Positions 31,612-40,431 of a stretch of DNA of 64,000 nucleotides are shown piece by piece. Each line of letters starts with the position of its first letter. Position 1 is the first letter of the stretch. The notes under the pieces were generated by a model. It made no database searches. It saw nothing but the letters and a program-made list of their open reading frames with translations, and had not been told where the DNA came from. Both the position numbers and the translations under genes were made by a program. The stretch is taken from assembly GCF_021353235.1 (NCBI RefSeq), contig NZ_JAJTWT010000005.1, positions 310,001-374,000 on the forward strand, written 5' to 3'. Source of the DNA: Pelomonas caseinilytica. GTDB lineage: Bacteria > Pseudomonadota > Gammaproteobacteria > Burkholderiales > Burkholderiaceae_C.

Positions 31612-33702
31612 ATGAACCAGCTCACCGCCAAACTCCAAGCCCTGCTCGGTCCGCGTGCCGGCGTCATCGCTGCGCTCGGCGCGCCCATCGCGGTACTGCT
31701 GGTGCTGTCGATGATGGTGCTGCCGCTGCCGCCCTTCGTGCTGGACCTGCTGTTCACCTTCAACATCGCCATGGCGGTGATGGTCATGATGGTGGCGGCC
31801 CACATGATCAAGCCGCTGGACTTCGCGGCCTTCCCGACGGTGCTGCTGTTGACGACGCTGATGCGGCTGTCGCTGAACGTGGCCTCCACGCGCGTCGTGC
31901 TGCTGCAGGGCCACACCGGCACCGGCGCGGCGGGCAAGGTCATTGAGAGCTTCGGCCACTTCCTGATCGGCGGCAACTTCGCCGTCGGCCTCATCGTCTT
32001 CGCCATCCTCGTCGTCATCAACTTCATCGTGGTGACCAAGGGCGCCGAGCGCATCGCCGAGGTCGGCGCGCGCTTCACCCTGGATGCGATGCCCGGCAAG
32101 CAGATGGCGGTGGACGCCGACCTGAACGCCGGCCTGATCAACGAGGCCGAGGCCAAGCGCCGCCGCGCCGAACTGGGCGACGAAGCGGACTTCTTCGGCT
32201 CCATGGACGGTGCCAGCAAGTTCGTTCGCGGCGACGCCGTGGCCGGCATGCTCATCCTGGCGATCAACATCGTCGGCGGCTTCGTCATCGGCGTGGCCCA
32301 GCACGGCCTGTCGGCCGGGCAGGCGGCCGACAGCTACATCCTGCTGGCCGTCGGCGACGCCCTCGTCGCCCAGGTGCCGGCCTTGCTGATCTCGGTGGCC
32401 GCCGCCATGGTGGTGTCGCGCGTGGGCACGGACAAGGACATCGGCAGCCAGATCGGCAAGCAGGTCTTCGGCTCGGCCAAGAGCATCGCCATCACGGCCG
32501 CCGTCATCGGGGCCCTCGGCCTGATCCCGGGCATGCCGCACATCGTCTTCCTGCTCATCGCCAGCGGCATGGGCTATCTGGCCTGGTGGCTGCGCAGCAA
32601 GGAGCAGGCCCTGGAGGCCGCCAAGGCCGTCAAGCCCATCATGCCGCCCAGCGAGGGCTCGGCCGAGGCGAGCTGGGAGGACCTGGTGCCCGTCGACACC
32701 CTGGGCCTGGAGGTGGGCTACCGCCTCATCACCCTGGTGGACAAGACCAAGGAGGGCGACCTGCTCTCGCGCATCAAGGGCGTGCGACGCAAGTTCGCCC
32801 AGGAGGTCGGCTTCCTGCCGCCGCCGGTGCACATCCGCGACAACCTCGAGCTGCGCCCGAGCCAGTACCGCATCTCGCTGCGCGGCGCCGTCGTCGGCGA
32901 GGCCGAGGCCTACCCGGGCATGTGGCTGGCCATCAACCCTGGCCATGCCACGCAGAAGCTCATCGGCACGGCGACGACCGACCCCGCCTTCGGCCTGCCG
33001 GCGGTGTGGATCGACGAGCGCCACAAGGAGATGGCCCAAATGAGCGGGTTTACGGTGGTTGATTGCTCGACCGTCGTGGCCACCCACCTCTCACACTTGA
33101 TGCAAGTGCACGCGGCCAAGTTGTTGGGCCGCGTGGAGACGCAGGCCCTGGTGGAACACCTCACCAAGCAGGCGCCGCAATTGATCGAAGACGTGATTCC
33201 CAAGATGGTCAGCATCGCCACCCTGCAACGCGTGCTCCAGCTGCTGCTGGAGGAGGGCGTGCACGTGCGCGACATGCGCTCCATCGTCGAATGCCTGGCC
33301 GAGAACGCGCCCACGGCGACCGACCCGCAGGAGCTGGCCCGCCGCATCCGCACCCACATCGCGCCGGCCATCGTGCAGCAGATCTACGGCAGCACCAAGG
33401 AGCTGGACGTCATCGCGCTGGAGCCCGAACTCGAGCGCCTGGTCACCCAGGCGCTCAACTCGCCGCACGGCGCGGCCCTGGACCCGGGCGTAGCCGACAC
33501 CCTGGCCCGCAGCGCCGCCGAGACGGCCCAGAAGCAGGAAGACCGCGGCGTGCCTGCGACGCTGCTGGTGCCCGACCTGATCCGCGCGCCCATGGCCCGG
33601 CTGCTAAAGCGCGCCGCGCCCCGCCTGAAGGTGCTCGGCCACAGCGAGATTCCTGAGACCCACACCATCCGCATCGGCTCCATCATCGGAGGCACAGCAT
33701 GA
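31612..33702 (+). CDS. flhA: Flagellar export gate protein FlhA
   Basis: A 696-residue export-gate protein forming the nonameric cytoplasmic ring. Roughly the first 330 residues carry about eight membrane helices and the FHIPEP family signature (NFIVVTKGAERIAEVGARFT, LDAMPGKQMAVDADLNAG). The cytoplasmic part begins near 345 (VDTLGLEVGYRLITLVDK) and includes the chaperone-docking region. Its stop overlaps the flhF start by 4 nt (ATGA). Confidence 0.97.
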   Translation: MNQLTAKLQALLGPRAGVIAALGAPIAVLLVLSMMVLPLPPFVLDLLFTFNIAMAVMVMMVAAHMIKPLDFAAFPTVLLLTTLMRLSLNVASTRVVLLQGHTGTGAAGKVIESFGHFLIGGNFAVGLIVFAILVVINFIVVTKGAERIAEVGARFTLDAMPGKQMAVDADLNAGLINEAEAKRRRAELGDEADFFGSMDGASKFVRGDAVAGMLILAINIVGGFVIGVAQHGLSAGQAADSYILLAVGDALVAQVPALLISVAAAMVVSRVGTDKDIGSQIGKQVFGSAKSIAITAAVIGALGLIPGMPHIVFLLIASGMGYLAWWLRSKEQALEAAKAVKPIMPPSEGSAEASWEDLVPVDTLGLEVGYRLITLVDKTKEGDLLSRIKGVRRKFAQEVGFLPPPVHIRDNLELRPSQYRISLRGAVVGEAEAYPGMWLAINPGHATQKLIGTATTDPAFGLPAVWIDERHKEMAQMSGFTVVDCSTVVATHLSHLMQVHAAKLLGRVETQALVEHLTKQAPQLIEDVIPKMVSIATLQRVLQLLLEEGVHVRDMRSIVECLAENAPTATDPQELARRIRTHIAPAIVQQIYGSTKELDVIALEPELERLVTQALNSPHGAALDPGVADTLARSAAETAQKQEDRGVPATLLVPDLIRAPMARLLKRAAPRLKVLGHSEIPETHTIRIGSIIGGTA

Positions 33703-35345
33703 ATGTCCGTAAGTTCACCGCGAGGACGTCCCGCGAGGCCCTCGCCCTCGTCAAGCAGGCCTTCGGCCCCGACGCGGTCGTGCTGTCCAACAAGTCCGTG
33801 CCGGAAGGCGTGGAGGTGCTGGCGATGGCTCCCGAAGGCATGGGCCAGATCGAGCAGATGGCCGCCACCGCGCCGCGCGCGGCGGCCCGCCCGCCCGTGC
33901 AGCCGGCCGCCCAGCCGCAGCGCGCGAGCCTGGCCGAGCGCGCCCAGCGCCAGGAGCCGAGCTTCGGCGCCCCCGAGGTGCGCCAGGACGTGGAGCAACT
34001 GGCCATGAGCACGCTGAGCTTCCAGGACTATGTTCGCGAGCGCGTGCTGCGCCGCCGCCAGGCCGAGATGAACGGCCAGCCCGACCCGCTGCTGGCCGCC
34101 CCCGCGGCGCCGTCCGCGCCGCTGGCCCCGCAGCAGCCGCCGGTCGCCGCCCTGGACGCCGCGCGCGCCCAGCGCGAGCGCCGCGCCGCCGAAGCCATGG
34201 CCGCCCTGGCACCCAAGCGTGCCGCCGCGCCGGCCCAGCCCCAGCCCCGCCCCGCGCCGCCGGTGCTGCGCGACGAGATCCGCATCCCGCCCGCCGTGGC
34301 CCAGCGCGCCGTGCCCCAGCTCGGCGACGTCGCCATGCCCGAGCCGCTGCCCCTGCCCGGCCAGCCCAGCGCCAGCCAGCGCAGCCAGATGGACATGGCG
34401 GCCGAACTGCGCCAGATGCGCGGCCTGATCGAGGAGCGCTTCTCCTCGCTGGCCTTCATGGAGAAGCTGCAGCGCCAGCCCGTGCAGGCCCGCCTGACCC
34501 AGAAGCTGCTCGAACTAGGCTTCAGCCCCGCCCTCGTGCGCAAGCTGGCCGAGAGCTGCCCGTCGGACTTCCGTGCCGGCTCGCCGACCGACCCCGCCGA
34601 CGAGACCGCCTGGGCCGCCCACGTGCTGTCCCGCAACCTGCAGACCGACGAGGCCGCCCCGGCCATCGAGGACCGTGGCGGCGTGTTCGCCCTGATCGGC
34701 TCCACCGGCGTCGGCAAGACCACGACCACCGCCAAGCTGGCCGCCCACTTCGCCACCAAGTACGGCGCCGGCCAGCTCGGCCTGATCACGCTGGACGCCT
34801 ACCGCATCGGCGCCCACGAACAGCTGCGCGCCTACGGCCGCATCCTCGGCGTGCCGGTGCACACCGCGCACGACCGCGCCTCGCTCGACGACCTGCTCGA
34901 CCTGCTGTCCAGCAAGAAGCTGGTGCTCATCGACACCGCTGGCATGGCGCAGCGCGACAGCCGCACCCAGGAGCTGCTGGAGATGCTGGCCCACCCGAGC
35001 ATCAAGAAGCTGCTCGTCATCAATGCCGCCCAGCAGGGCGAGACCATCGAGGACGTGGTGGCGGCCTGGAAGGGCGCGGCCTGCGAGGGCGTGGTGCTCA
35101 GCAAGATCGACGAAGCCGTCAAGCTCGCTCCAGCGCTGGACACCCTCATCCGCCACAAACTCAAGGTGCTGGGCGTGGCCAACGGCCAGCGCGTGCCGGA
35201 AGACTGGCACCGCCTGCCCAGCACGGCCCTCGTGCAGCGGGCGCTCAAGGGTGCCGCCTCGGGTGCCTGGCGCATGGACAACACCGACGTGAACCTCATC
35301 TTCGCTGGCGCGCCGCTCAGCGACGGCACGAGGGCCATCCACTGA
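33699..35345 (+). CDS. flhF: Flagellar biosynthesis GTPase FlhF
   Basis: A 548-residue SRP-type GTPase that places flagella at the pole. The N-terminal FlhF start VRKFTARTSREALALVKQAF is conserved, followed by a long Pro/Ala/Gln-rich linker (about 60-240). The NG domain has P-loop GSTGVGKTTTTAKL (about 331-344), LDAYRIGAHEQLRAYGRILG and DTAGMAQRD. The G4/G5 region is VVLSKIDEAVKLAPALD. The linker is longer than in many homologues. Its presence suggests polar flagella. Confidence 0.96.
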   Translation: MNVRKFTARTSREALALVKQAFGPDAVVLSNKSVPEGVEVLAMAPEGMGQIEQMAATAPRAAARPPVQPAAQPQRASLAERAQRQEPSFGAPEVRQDVEQLAMSTLSFQDYVRERVLRRRQAEMNGQPDPLLAAPAAPSAPLAPQQPPVAALDAARAQRERRAAEAMAALAPKRAAAPAQPQPRPAPPVLRDEIRIPPAVAQRAVPQLGDVAMPEPLPLPGQPSASQRSQMDMAAELRQMRGLIEERFSSLAFMEKLQRQPVQARLTQKLLELGFSPALVRKLAESCPSDFRAGSPTDPADETAWAAHVLSRNLQTDEAAPAIEDRGGVFALIGSTGVGKTTTTAKLAAHFATKYGAGQLGLITLDAYRIGAHEQLRAYGRILGVPVHTAHDRASLDDLLDLLSSKKLVLIDTAGMAQRDSRTQELLEMLAHPSIKKLLVINAAQQGETIEDVVAAWKGAACEGVVLSKIDEAVKLAPALDTLIRHKLKVLGVANGQRVPEDWHRLPSTALVQRALKGAASGAWRMDNTDVNLIFAGAPLSDGTRAIH

Positions 35346-35369
35346 TGACGCACACCACATGTGTATTGA

Positions 35370-35489
35370 GCGGGCCGAGCGCCGGGCCGCTCCCATGCCG
35401 GCCCGCCTTGGCGATGTGCTTGCGGCTCAATGCCGCAAGCATCGCCGTCCCCGCGGGGGACCGGCCAAGGTACTCCTTGGACGAGGGGC
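35370..35489 (+). repeat. Intergenic repeat family A, copy 4 (flhF-fleN gap)
   Basis: A full copy with GCTTGCGGC/GCCGCAAGC hairpin, CCCCGCGGGG and CCAAGGTACTCCTTGG. Its last bases GACGAGGGGC lie 5 nt before the next start codon, so the repeat supplies that gene's ribosome-binding site. Confidence 0.88.
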
Positions 35490-35493
35490 AGAC

Positions 35494-36270
35494 ATGATGG
35501 ATCAAGCCCACGGCCTGCGGCGGCTCTTCGCCGCCTCCAAGGCCCGCTTCGTGCCGGTCGTCAGCAATCCGCGCGTCATGGGCGCCGGCGTGCTGCTCGA
35601 GGGCCTGTGCGCCGCCTTCGGCGAACTGGGCCTGCACACGCTGGTGGTGGATGCCGGCGAGCTTTCGCCCCAGCCCTCGGAGCTGGCCCAGGTCGACCTG
35701 TCCAACTGCGTGGAGCGCCTGTCGCCGCGGGTGTCCTACCTGGCGGCGCGCGGCCTGCCGCTGCGCTACATCAACGCCAACGGCTCGGCCGCTGCTTTCC
35801 TGGAGGCCGTCGCCGACGCCGCGCCCCAGGCCGACGTCATCCTGCTGCACGCGCCGGCGGCCGAACTGGCCCGGGTCGTCGCCCTGCGCGAGGTGCGCCC
35901 GCTGCTGCTGGCCGACACCGAGCCGGCCAGCGTCACCGAAGCCTACGCCGGCATGAAATGGCTCACACAACGGGCCGGGCTGATGGTCTACAGTCTGCTG
36001 ATGGCCTGCCACCCTCAGTTGCGCGTGGCCACCCGCATCGCGCAACAGCTGCACTCCTGCGCCGACGGCTTCCTCGGCGCGGTGCTGCGCGATTGGGCCT
36101 GCCTGGACCCCCGCACCGCCCACCACGCGCCGCTCACGCCCGAGCTGCGCCACCTCGCCCGCGAGCTGTTGCTCGCCGCGCCCCCCGGAGCGGCCCTCGA
36201 AGCCGCCTCCGACGCGACCCCGCTGCGCCCGGCGCGCACGGTGTCCTCCCCCTTCCTCGCAGCACACTGA
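35494..36270 (+). CDS. FleN/FlhG-like flagellar number protein with degenerate P-loop
   Basis: A 258-residue protein in the slot that FleN/FlhG (MinD/ParA-type ATPase) occupies between flhF and fliA. The fold pattern fits (LHTLVVDAGELS, ADVILLHAPAAELARVVALR, VYSLLMACHPQLRVATRIAQ), but the expected deviant Walker A motif (KGGxGKT) is replaced by VVSNPRVMGAGVLLEG with no Lys before the hydroxyl residue. It may not hydrolyse ATP. GAGGGG for translation comes from the adjacent family A repeat; the ATG at 35494 is used, although the frame is open further upstream. Identification rests largely on context. Confidence 0.72.
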   Translation: MMDQAHGLRRLFAASKARFVPVVSNPRVMGAGVLLEGLCAAFGELGLHTLVVDAGELSPQPSELAQVDLSNCVERLSPRVSYLAARGLPLRYINANGSAAAFLEAVADAAPQADVILLHAPAAELARVVALREVRPLLLADTEPASVTEAYAGMKWLTQRAGLMVYSLLMACHPQLRVATRIAQQLHSCADGFLGAVLRDWACLDPRTAHHAPLTPELRHLARELLLAAPPGAALEAASDATPLRPARTVSSPFLAAH

Positions 36271-36288
36271 CCCCGCCGGGAGTTCACG

Positions 36289-37002
36289 ATGTACACGCCC
36301 AAAGGCCGCCTCGACAACAGCACGCTGATCAAGCAATACAGCCCGCTGGTGCGACGCCTGGCGCACCAGATGATCGCCAAGCTGCCGGCCAACGTGGAGG
36401 TGGACGACCTCATCCAGGTCGGCCTGATCGGCCTGACCGACGCGCTGTCGCGCTTCGATGCCGAGCAGGGCGTGCAGTTCGAGACCTTCGCCACCCAGCG
36501 CATCCGCGGCGCCATGCTCGACGAGCTGCGCGGCGGCGACTGGATGAGCCGCGGCACCCGGCGCCAGCAGCGCGAGATCGAGGTGGCGGTGCACAAGGTC
36601 GAGCAGCGCCTGGGCCGCGCGCCGACCGAGACAGAGATCGCCGCCGAGATGGGCCTGCCGCTGGCCGAGTACCAGGAATTGCTGTCAAAAGTACGCGGCA
36701 CCCAGCTCGTGTACCTGGAGGACATGTCGGGCGACGACGGCGACGACGACTACCTCGACCGCCACGTCGCCGACGAGGCCAGCAACCCCATGGCCCGGCT
36801 GCAGGACCACCGCATGCGCGAGGCGCTGGTGGCCGCCATCAAGAACCTGCCCGAGCGCGAGCAGTTCGTGATGAGCATGTATTACGAGCACGACATGAAT
36901 CTCAAGGAGATCGCGGCCGTGCTCAAGGTCACGGAGTCCCGGGTCTGCCAATTGCACAGTCAATCCATCGCAAGGTTGCGCGTTAAGCTGCGCGACTGGT
37001 GA
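36289..37002 (+). CDS. fliA: Flagellar sigma factor FliA (sigma-28)
   Basis: A 237-residue sigma factor. Region 2 shows YSPLVRRLAHQMIAKLPANV, VDDLIQVGLIGLTDALSRFD and ATQRIRGAMLDELRGGDWMS; region 3 has RRQQREIEVAVHKVEQRLGR; region 4 ends ERQQ-like EREQFVMSMYYEHDMNLKEI and VTESRVCQLHSQSIARLR. It would direct transcription from the TCAAG/GCCGATA sites before flagellin, fliD, fliS and motA. It starts 18 nt after the fleN-like gene. Confidence 0.97.
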   Translation: MYTPKGRLDNSTLIKQYSPLVRRLAHQMIAKLPANVEVDDLIQVGLIGLTDALSRFDAEQGVQFETFATQRIRGAMLDELRGGDWMSRGTRRQQREIEVAVHKVEQRLGRAPTETEIAAEMGLPLAEYQELLSKVRGTQLVYLEDMSGDDGDDDYLDRHVADEASNPMARLQDHRMREALVAAIKNLPEREQFVMSMYYEHDMNLKEIAAVLKVTESRVCQLHSQSIARLRVKLRDW

Positions 37003-37066
37003 ATTAGCTGGGCGGATCTCCTGCGAAAAGAGGTCGGTCCCAGGCCATAACGAGGGGGACAAGTGC

Positions 37067-38413
37067 ATGTTCAGATGGCCCAAGCCTGCAGGCTCGCCTT
37101 CCACCGTTGCGCGGGAGGAGCCTTCGCGGCGTGACGACAGCGCTGCCCTGAACGTCGTCAAACGGTTGTCGCGCTCGATCTCGACGGTCGGCAAGGACGC
37201 CGCCGAGGTGCGCGGGGCCCTGGAAGACACCCAGCGCGTCGTCCAGGCGCAAGGCCAGGCCATGCAGGCGCTGGCCCAGCAGCTCGACCACATCGGGCAG
37301 GCCCAGGCCGCCATCGCCACCGCCACGGCCGAGAGCGCCGCGGCGGTCCAGCGCGCCCGCGGCGCCCTCGGCACCGTCGGCAGCGAGGTCTCCGGCATGG
37401 CGACGACCCTGGCCCAGGTCTCCGAGGCCGCAGCCGAGATCACCAAGATCTCGCTGCAGACCCGCCTCGTGGCCTTCAACGCCGCCGTCGAGGCCAAGCA
37501 TGCCGGCGACGCCGGCCGCGGCTTTGCCGTCGTGGCCGAAGCCGTCAAGGCCCTGGCCGGCCAGGTCGAGGCCTCGTCCAAGGCCATCGTCACCGCCATC
37601 GCGACGCTGCAGGACCGCATCGACCGCTTCAGCGCCGAGCTGACCGAGAACGCCGCCAGGCCGAGCCAGATCCACGCCGCTTTCCACGAGGTCGAGGAGG
37701 ACGTCCAGCGCATCTCCAGGTCGGCCGCCGAGAGCGGCCAGCAGATGAGCGTGCTCAATGAACGCGCCCATGAACTGGAGCGCGAGGTGCTGCAGGCGAC
37801 CCACGGGCTCAAGGTTGCCTTCGACGGCAGCGACCGTTTCCTGCGCATGTCGGAGGAACTGGTCGAGCAGATCGCCGAGAGCGGCGTGGAGGTCGACGAC
37901 ATGGCCTTCATCCGCGCCGCCCAGGAAGCGGCCGGTGAAGTGGCGGCGCTGCTGGAAGGCGCGCTGCGCGACGGCCAGATCAGCGAGGCCGACCTGTTCG
38001 ACGAGAACTACCGGCCCATCGAGGGCACGTCGCCGCAGCAGCACACCACGCGCTTCTGTGCGCTGACCGACCGCGTGCTGCCGAGCGTGCAGGAGAAGAT
38101 GCTGGGCTTCAGCGACAAGGTGGTGTTCTGCATCGCCGCCGACCGCAACGGCTACATCGCCACCCACAACCGCAAATACTGCCAGCCCCAGCGTCCGGGC
38201 GACACGGTCTGGAACACGGCCAACAGCCGCTACCGGCGCATCTTCAATGACCGCACCGGCCTGGCCTCGGCGCGCAATACGCGGCCTTTCCTGCTGCAGA
38301 CCTACCGCCGCGACATGGGCGGTGGCCGTTTCGTCGTGCTGAAGGAAGTGGCGGCGCCCATCACGGTGGCGGGCCGCCACTGGGGCGGCCTGCGCATGGC
38401 GTTCAATTTTTAG
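37067..38413 (+). CDS. Soluble methyl-accepting chemotaxis protein with C-terminal sensor domain
   Basis: A 448-residue protein without membrane helices. An N-terminal coiled coil leads to a short MCP signalling hairpin tip at about 125-170 (QTRLVAFNAAVEAKHAGDAG, RGFAVVAEAVKALA). The C-terminal third (about 320-448) resembles the PAS/Cache-like domain seen after the signalling part of some cytoplasmic receptors: IAADRNGYIATHNRKYCQP, YRRIFNDRTGLASARNTRP and LLQTYRRDMGGGRFVVLKE. The signalling part is short compared with classical MCPs. It lies just after fliA with a GAGGGGG box before the ATG. Confidence 0.82.
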   Translation: MFRWPKPAGSPSTVAREEPSRRDDSAALNVVKRLSRSISTVGKDAAEVRGALEDTQRVVQAQGQAMQALAQQLDHIGQAQAAIATATAESAAAVQRARGALGTVGSEVSGMATTLAQVSEAAAEITKISLQTRLVAFNAAVEAKHAGDAGRGFAVVAEAVKALAGQVEASSKAIVTAIATLQDRIDRFSAELTENAARPSQIHAAFHEVEEDVQRISRSAAESGQQMSVLNERAHELEREVLQATHGLKVAFDGSDRFLRMSEELVEQIAESGVEVDDMAFIRAAQEAAGEVAALLEGALRDGQISEADLFDENYRPIEGTSPQQHTTRFCALTDRVLPSVQEKMLGFSDKVVFCIAADRNGYIATHNRKYCQPQRPGDTVWNTANSRYRRIFNDRTGLASARNTRPFLLQTYRRDMGGGRFVVLKEVAAPITVAGRHWGGLRMAFNF

Positions 38414-38546
38414 CCCCTCGTCCAGCCGCACACGCTGAACGCCGTGCGGCTGGCCGGTCCCCCTAGGGGACGGCGATGCTTGCGGCCTCGAGCCGCAAGC
38501 ACATCGCCAAGCGGGCCGGCTCGGGAGCGGCCCAGCGCTCGGCCCG
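38414..38546 (-). repeat. Intergenic repeat family A, copy 5 (convergent gap)
   Basis: An inverted copy starting at the base after the chemoreceptor TAG (CCCCTCGTCC), then GTCCCCCTAGGGGAC, the TTGCGGCCTCGAGCCGCAA hairpin and CGGGCCGGCTCGGGAGCGGC. It fills the gap between two convergent genes. Confidence 0.87.
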
Positions 38547-38580
38547 CGTCAGCCCTTCAGTCGCTGAGCAACCGCCGTGT

Positions 38581-40428
38581 TCACTCCGCGACGCACGCCC
38601 GGTTCTTGCCCGTGTGCTTGGCCTCGTACAGGGCCACGTCGGCGCGGTCGAGTGCGGCTTCGAGCGTCTCGCCGGGCCGGTAGAGGGTGACGCCGGCCGA
38701 GAAGGTGACGAACACGTCCTTGCCCTCGTGGTTGAAGAGGGCGGCCGACAGCGAGCGCTGCAGGCGCACGAGCACCTGCTGGGCTTCGTCCAGCGGCGTG
38801 TCGGGCAGCATCAGCACGAACTCCTCGCCGCCGTAGCGCGCCACCATGTCGCCCGGCCGCAGCGAGGCCTGGGCCCGCTCGGCCAGGGACTTCAGCGCGA
38901 TGTCGCCGGCGTGGTGGCCGAGGCTGTCGTTGAGCTTCTTGAAGTTGTCGATGTCCAGCAGGGCCAGGGCGATGCGCGTGGACTCGCGTTCGGCGCGGGA
39001 CTGCTCGATACCGAAGGCGTTGATGAGGCCGCGGCGATTGGCCACCTGGGTGAGCTGGTCGGTGTGGACCTCGTTGGACAGCCGGCGCAGCTCGGTCTCC
39101 AGCTCGTCCACGCGCTGGGTCAGCGCAGCGGCGCGGTCATGTTCCAGCGTCAGGCGGGCCTGGGTCTGGGCGACGAGGCCCTGCACGCTGCGGCTCTCCT
39201 CGACCATCTCGCGCACGGTGCCTGCCAGGCTCTCCAGCGAGTCGGCCTGTTCGATGGCCTCGGCATAGCGGCCGACACTGCTCTGGAAGCGGTCGGTGTG
39301 CTGGCCCAGCTCGCCCAGTTCGGCCAGCATGCGCTGGATCAGGCCCTTGAGGGCGTCGCGCGCCTTGGAGCGTTCCTCGCGCAGGGCGCGCTGGCGCTCG
39401 CGCGTGCCAGCGAGCAGCTCGGAGACGGTGCGCACGCCGCGACCCGACAGGCCCTGGGCCAGGGTGTTGTTCATGGCCTCGGCCTGTCCCCGGGCCCAGG
39501 AGTCGTCCTCGGCGAGGTCGACCAGGCTGGCGCTCAGTTCGCGGCACAGGCCGCCGAGCTCGTCGAAGAGGTGGCGGCGGTGGTCCAGCAGATGGCGGGC
39601 ACGCTGGCACAGGGCGGCCATCTGCGTGGCCCGCGCCGGCGTGGCGCCGCCTTGCTTCAGTTCCGCCTGGGCGGCTTCGATCTCGCGCATCAGCGCGTCG
39701 GCCGGCGTGGCTTCGTTTTGCGGCGAGCGCAGGGCATGACGCACGGTGCCCGTCAGTTCGCCGCTGATGTCCTTCCAGGGACCGGTGTCGACGGCTGCCG
39801 GCGCGCTCTCGGTCGTGACGCCGCCACCCAGGTCGCCGAAACCGCTGGGCTCGCGGAAGCCCGTGTCCTGGAAGTCGATGTCGGCGAAGAGCTGGCTGGG
39901 CGTGCCGCCGTCGGCATCGGTCTCGACCTCGCTGCCCTCGACGTCCTTGTCCCAACTGGCCGCCAGCTGGCCCAGGCGCTTGACGAGCTTGTGGCTGTCG
40001 GTGCGCGAGAGCTCCAGGGCGCGGGCGATGCCGTCCTTCTTGCGGGCCAGGGTCCAGTGCCGGCCGCCGCGCTCCAGGCCACGCACCAGCCGCTCGATCG
40101 CCTGGGCCAGCGCCTCGGCCTGGGCCGCCGGGCCGGCCACGTCGAGCAGCTTGTCGACCTGACGCTGCAGTTCCTCGTAACGCTGCTCGCGAAGCGCGGC
40201 CTGCAGTTCCTGGCGCGCGGTGCCCGAGGGCAGGGCCAGGCTGATCAGGCGCGAGATGAGCTGCTGGGTACGCTCAGGCACGGCGCCGTTCGCCGTGGGC
40301 GCCGACTCGCCGCCCGCCTCGATGGCGTAGGCGCGGGCGTAGTTCTCGGGCGTGGGCTCCAGCCGGGCCTGGGCCAGGCGCTGCAATGCGGCCTTGGCCA
40401 GCTGTGCCGGGGGCAGTCGGGCCTGCAT
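38581..40428 (-). CDS. Diguanylate cyclase (GGDEF) with long helical N-terminal part
   Basis: A 615-residue protein. The first ~440 residues are helical and rich in Ala, Arg, Gln and Glu with no membrane segment. The C-terminal GGDEF domain (about 445-610) has the active-site GGEEF in ARYGGEEFVLMLPDTP and an inhibitory RxxD (RPGD) five residues before it, so it should make c-di-GMP and be subject to product inhibition. It starts 3 nt after the upstream REC-GGDEF-EAL gene and probably shares its transcript. Confidence 0.88.
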   Translation of the reverse strand: MQARLPPAQLAKAALQRLAQARLEPTPENYARAYAIEAGGESAPTANGAVPERTQQLISRLISLALPSGTARQELQAALREQRYEELQRQVDKLLDVAGPAAQAEALAQAIERLVRGLERGGRHWTLARKKDGIARALELSRTDSHKLVKRLGQLAASWDKDVEGSEVETDADGGTPSQLFADIDFQDTGFREPSGFGDLGGGVTTESAPAAVDTGPWKDISGELTGTVRHALRSPQNEATPADALMREIEAAQAELKQGGATPARATQMAALCQRARHLLDHRRHLFDELGGLCRELSASLVDLAEDDSWARGQAEAMNNTLAQGLSGRGVRTVSELLAGTRERQRALREERSKARDALKGLIQRMLAELGELGQHTDRFQSSVGRYAEAIEQADSLESLAGTVREMVEESRSVQGLVAQTQARLTLEHDRAAALTQRVDELETELRRLSNEVHTDQLTQVANRRGLINAFGIEQSRAERESTRIALALLDIDNFKKLNDSLGHHAGDIALKSLAERAQASLRPGDMVARYGGEEFVLMLPDTPLDEAQQVLVRLQRSLSAALFNHEGKDVFVTFSAGVTLYRPGETLEAALDRADVALYEAKHTGKNRACVAE

Positions 40429-40431
40429 GGC

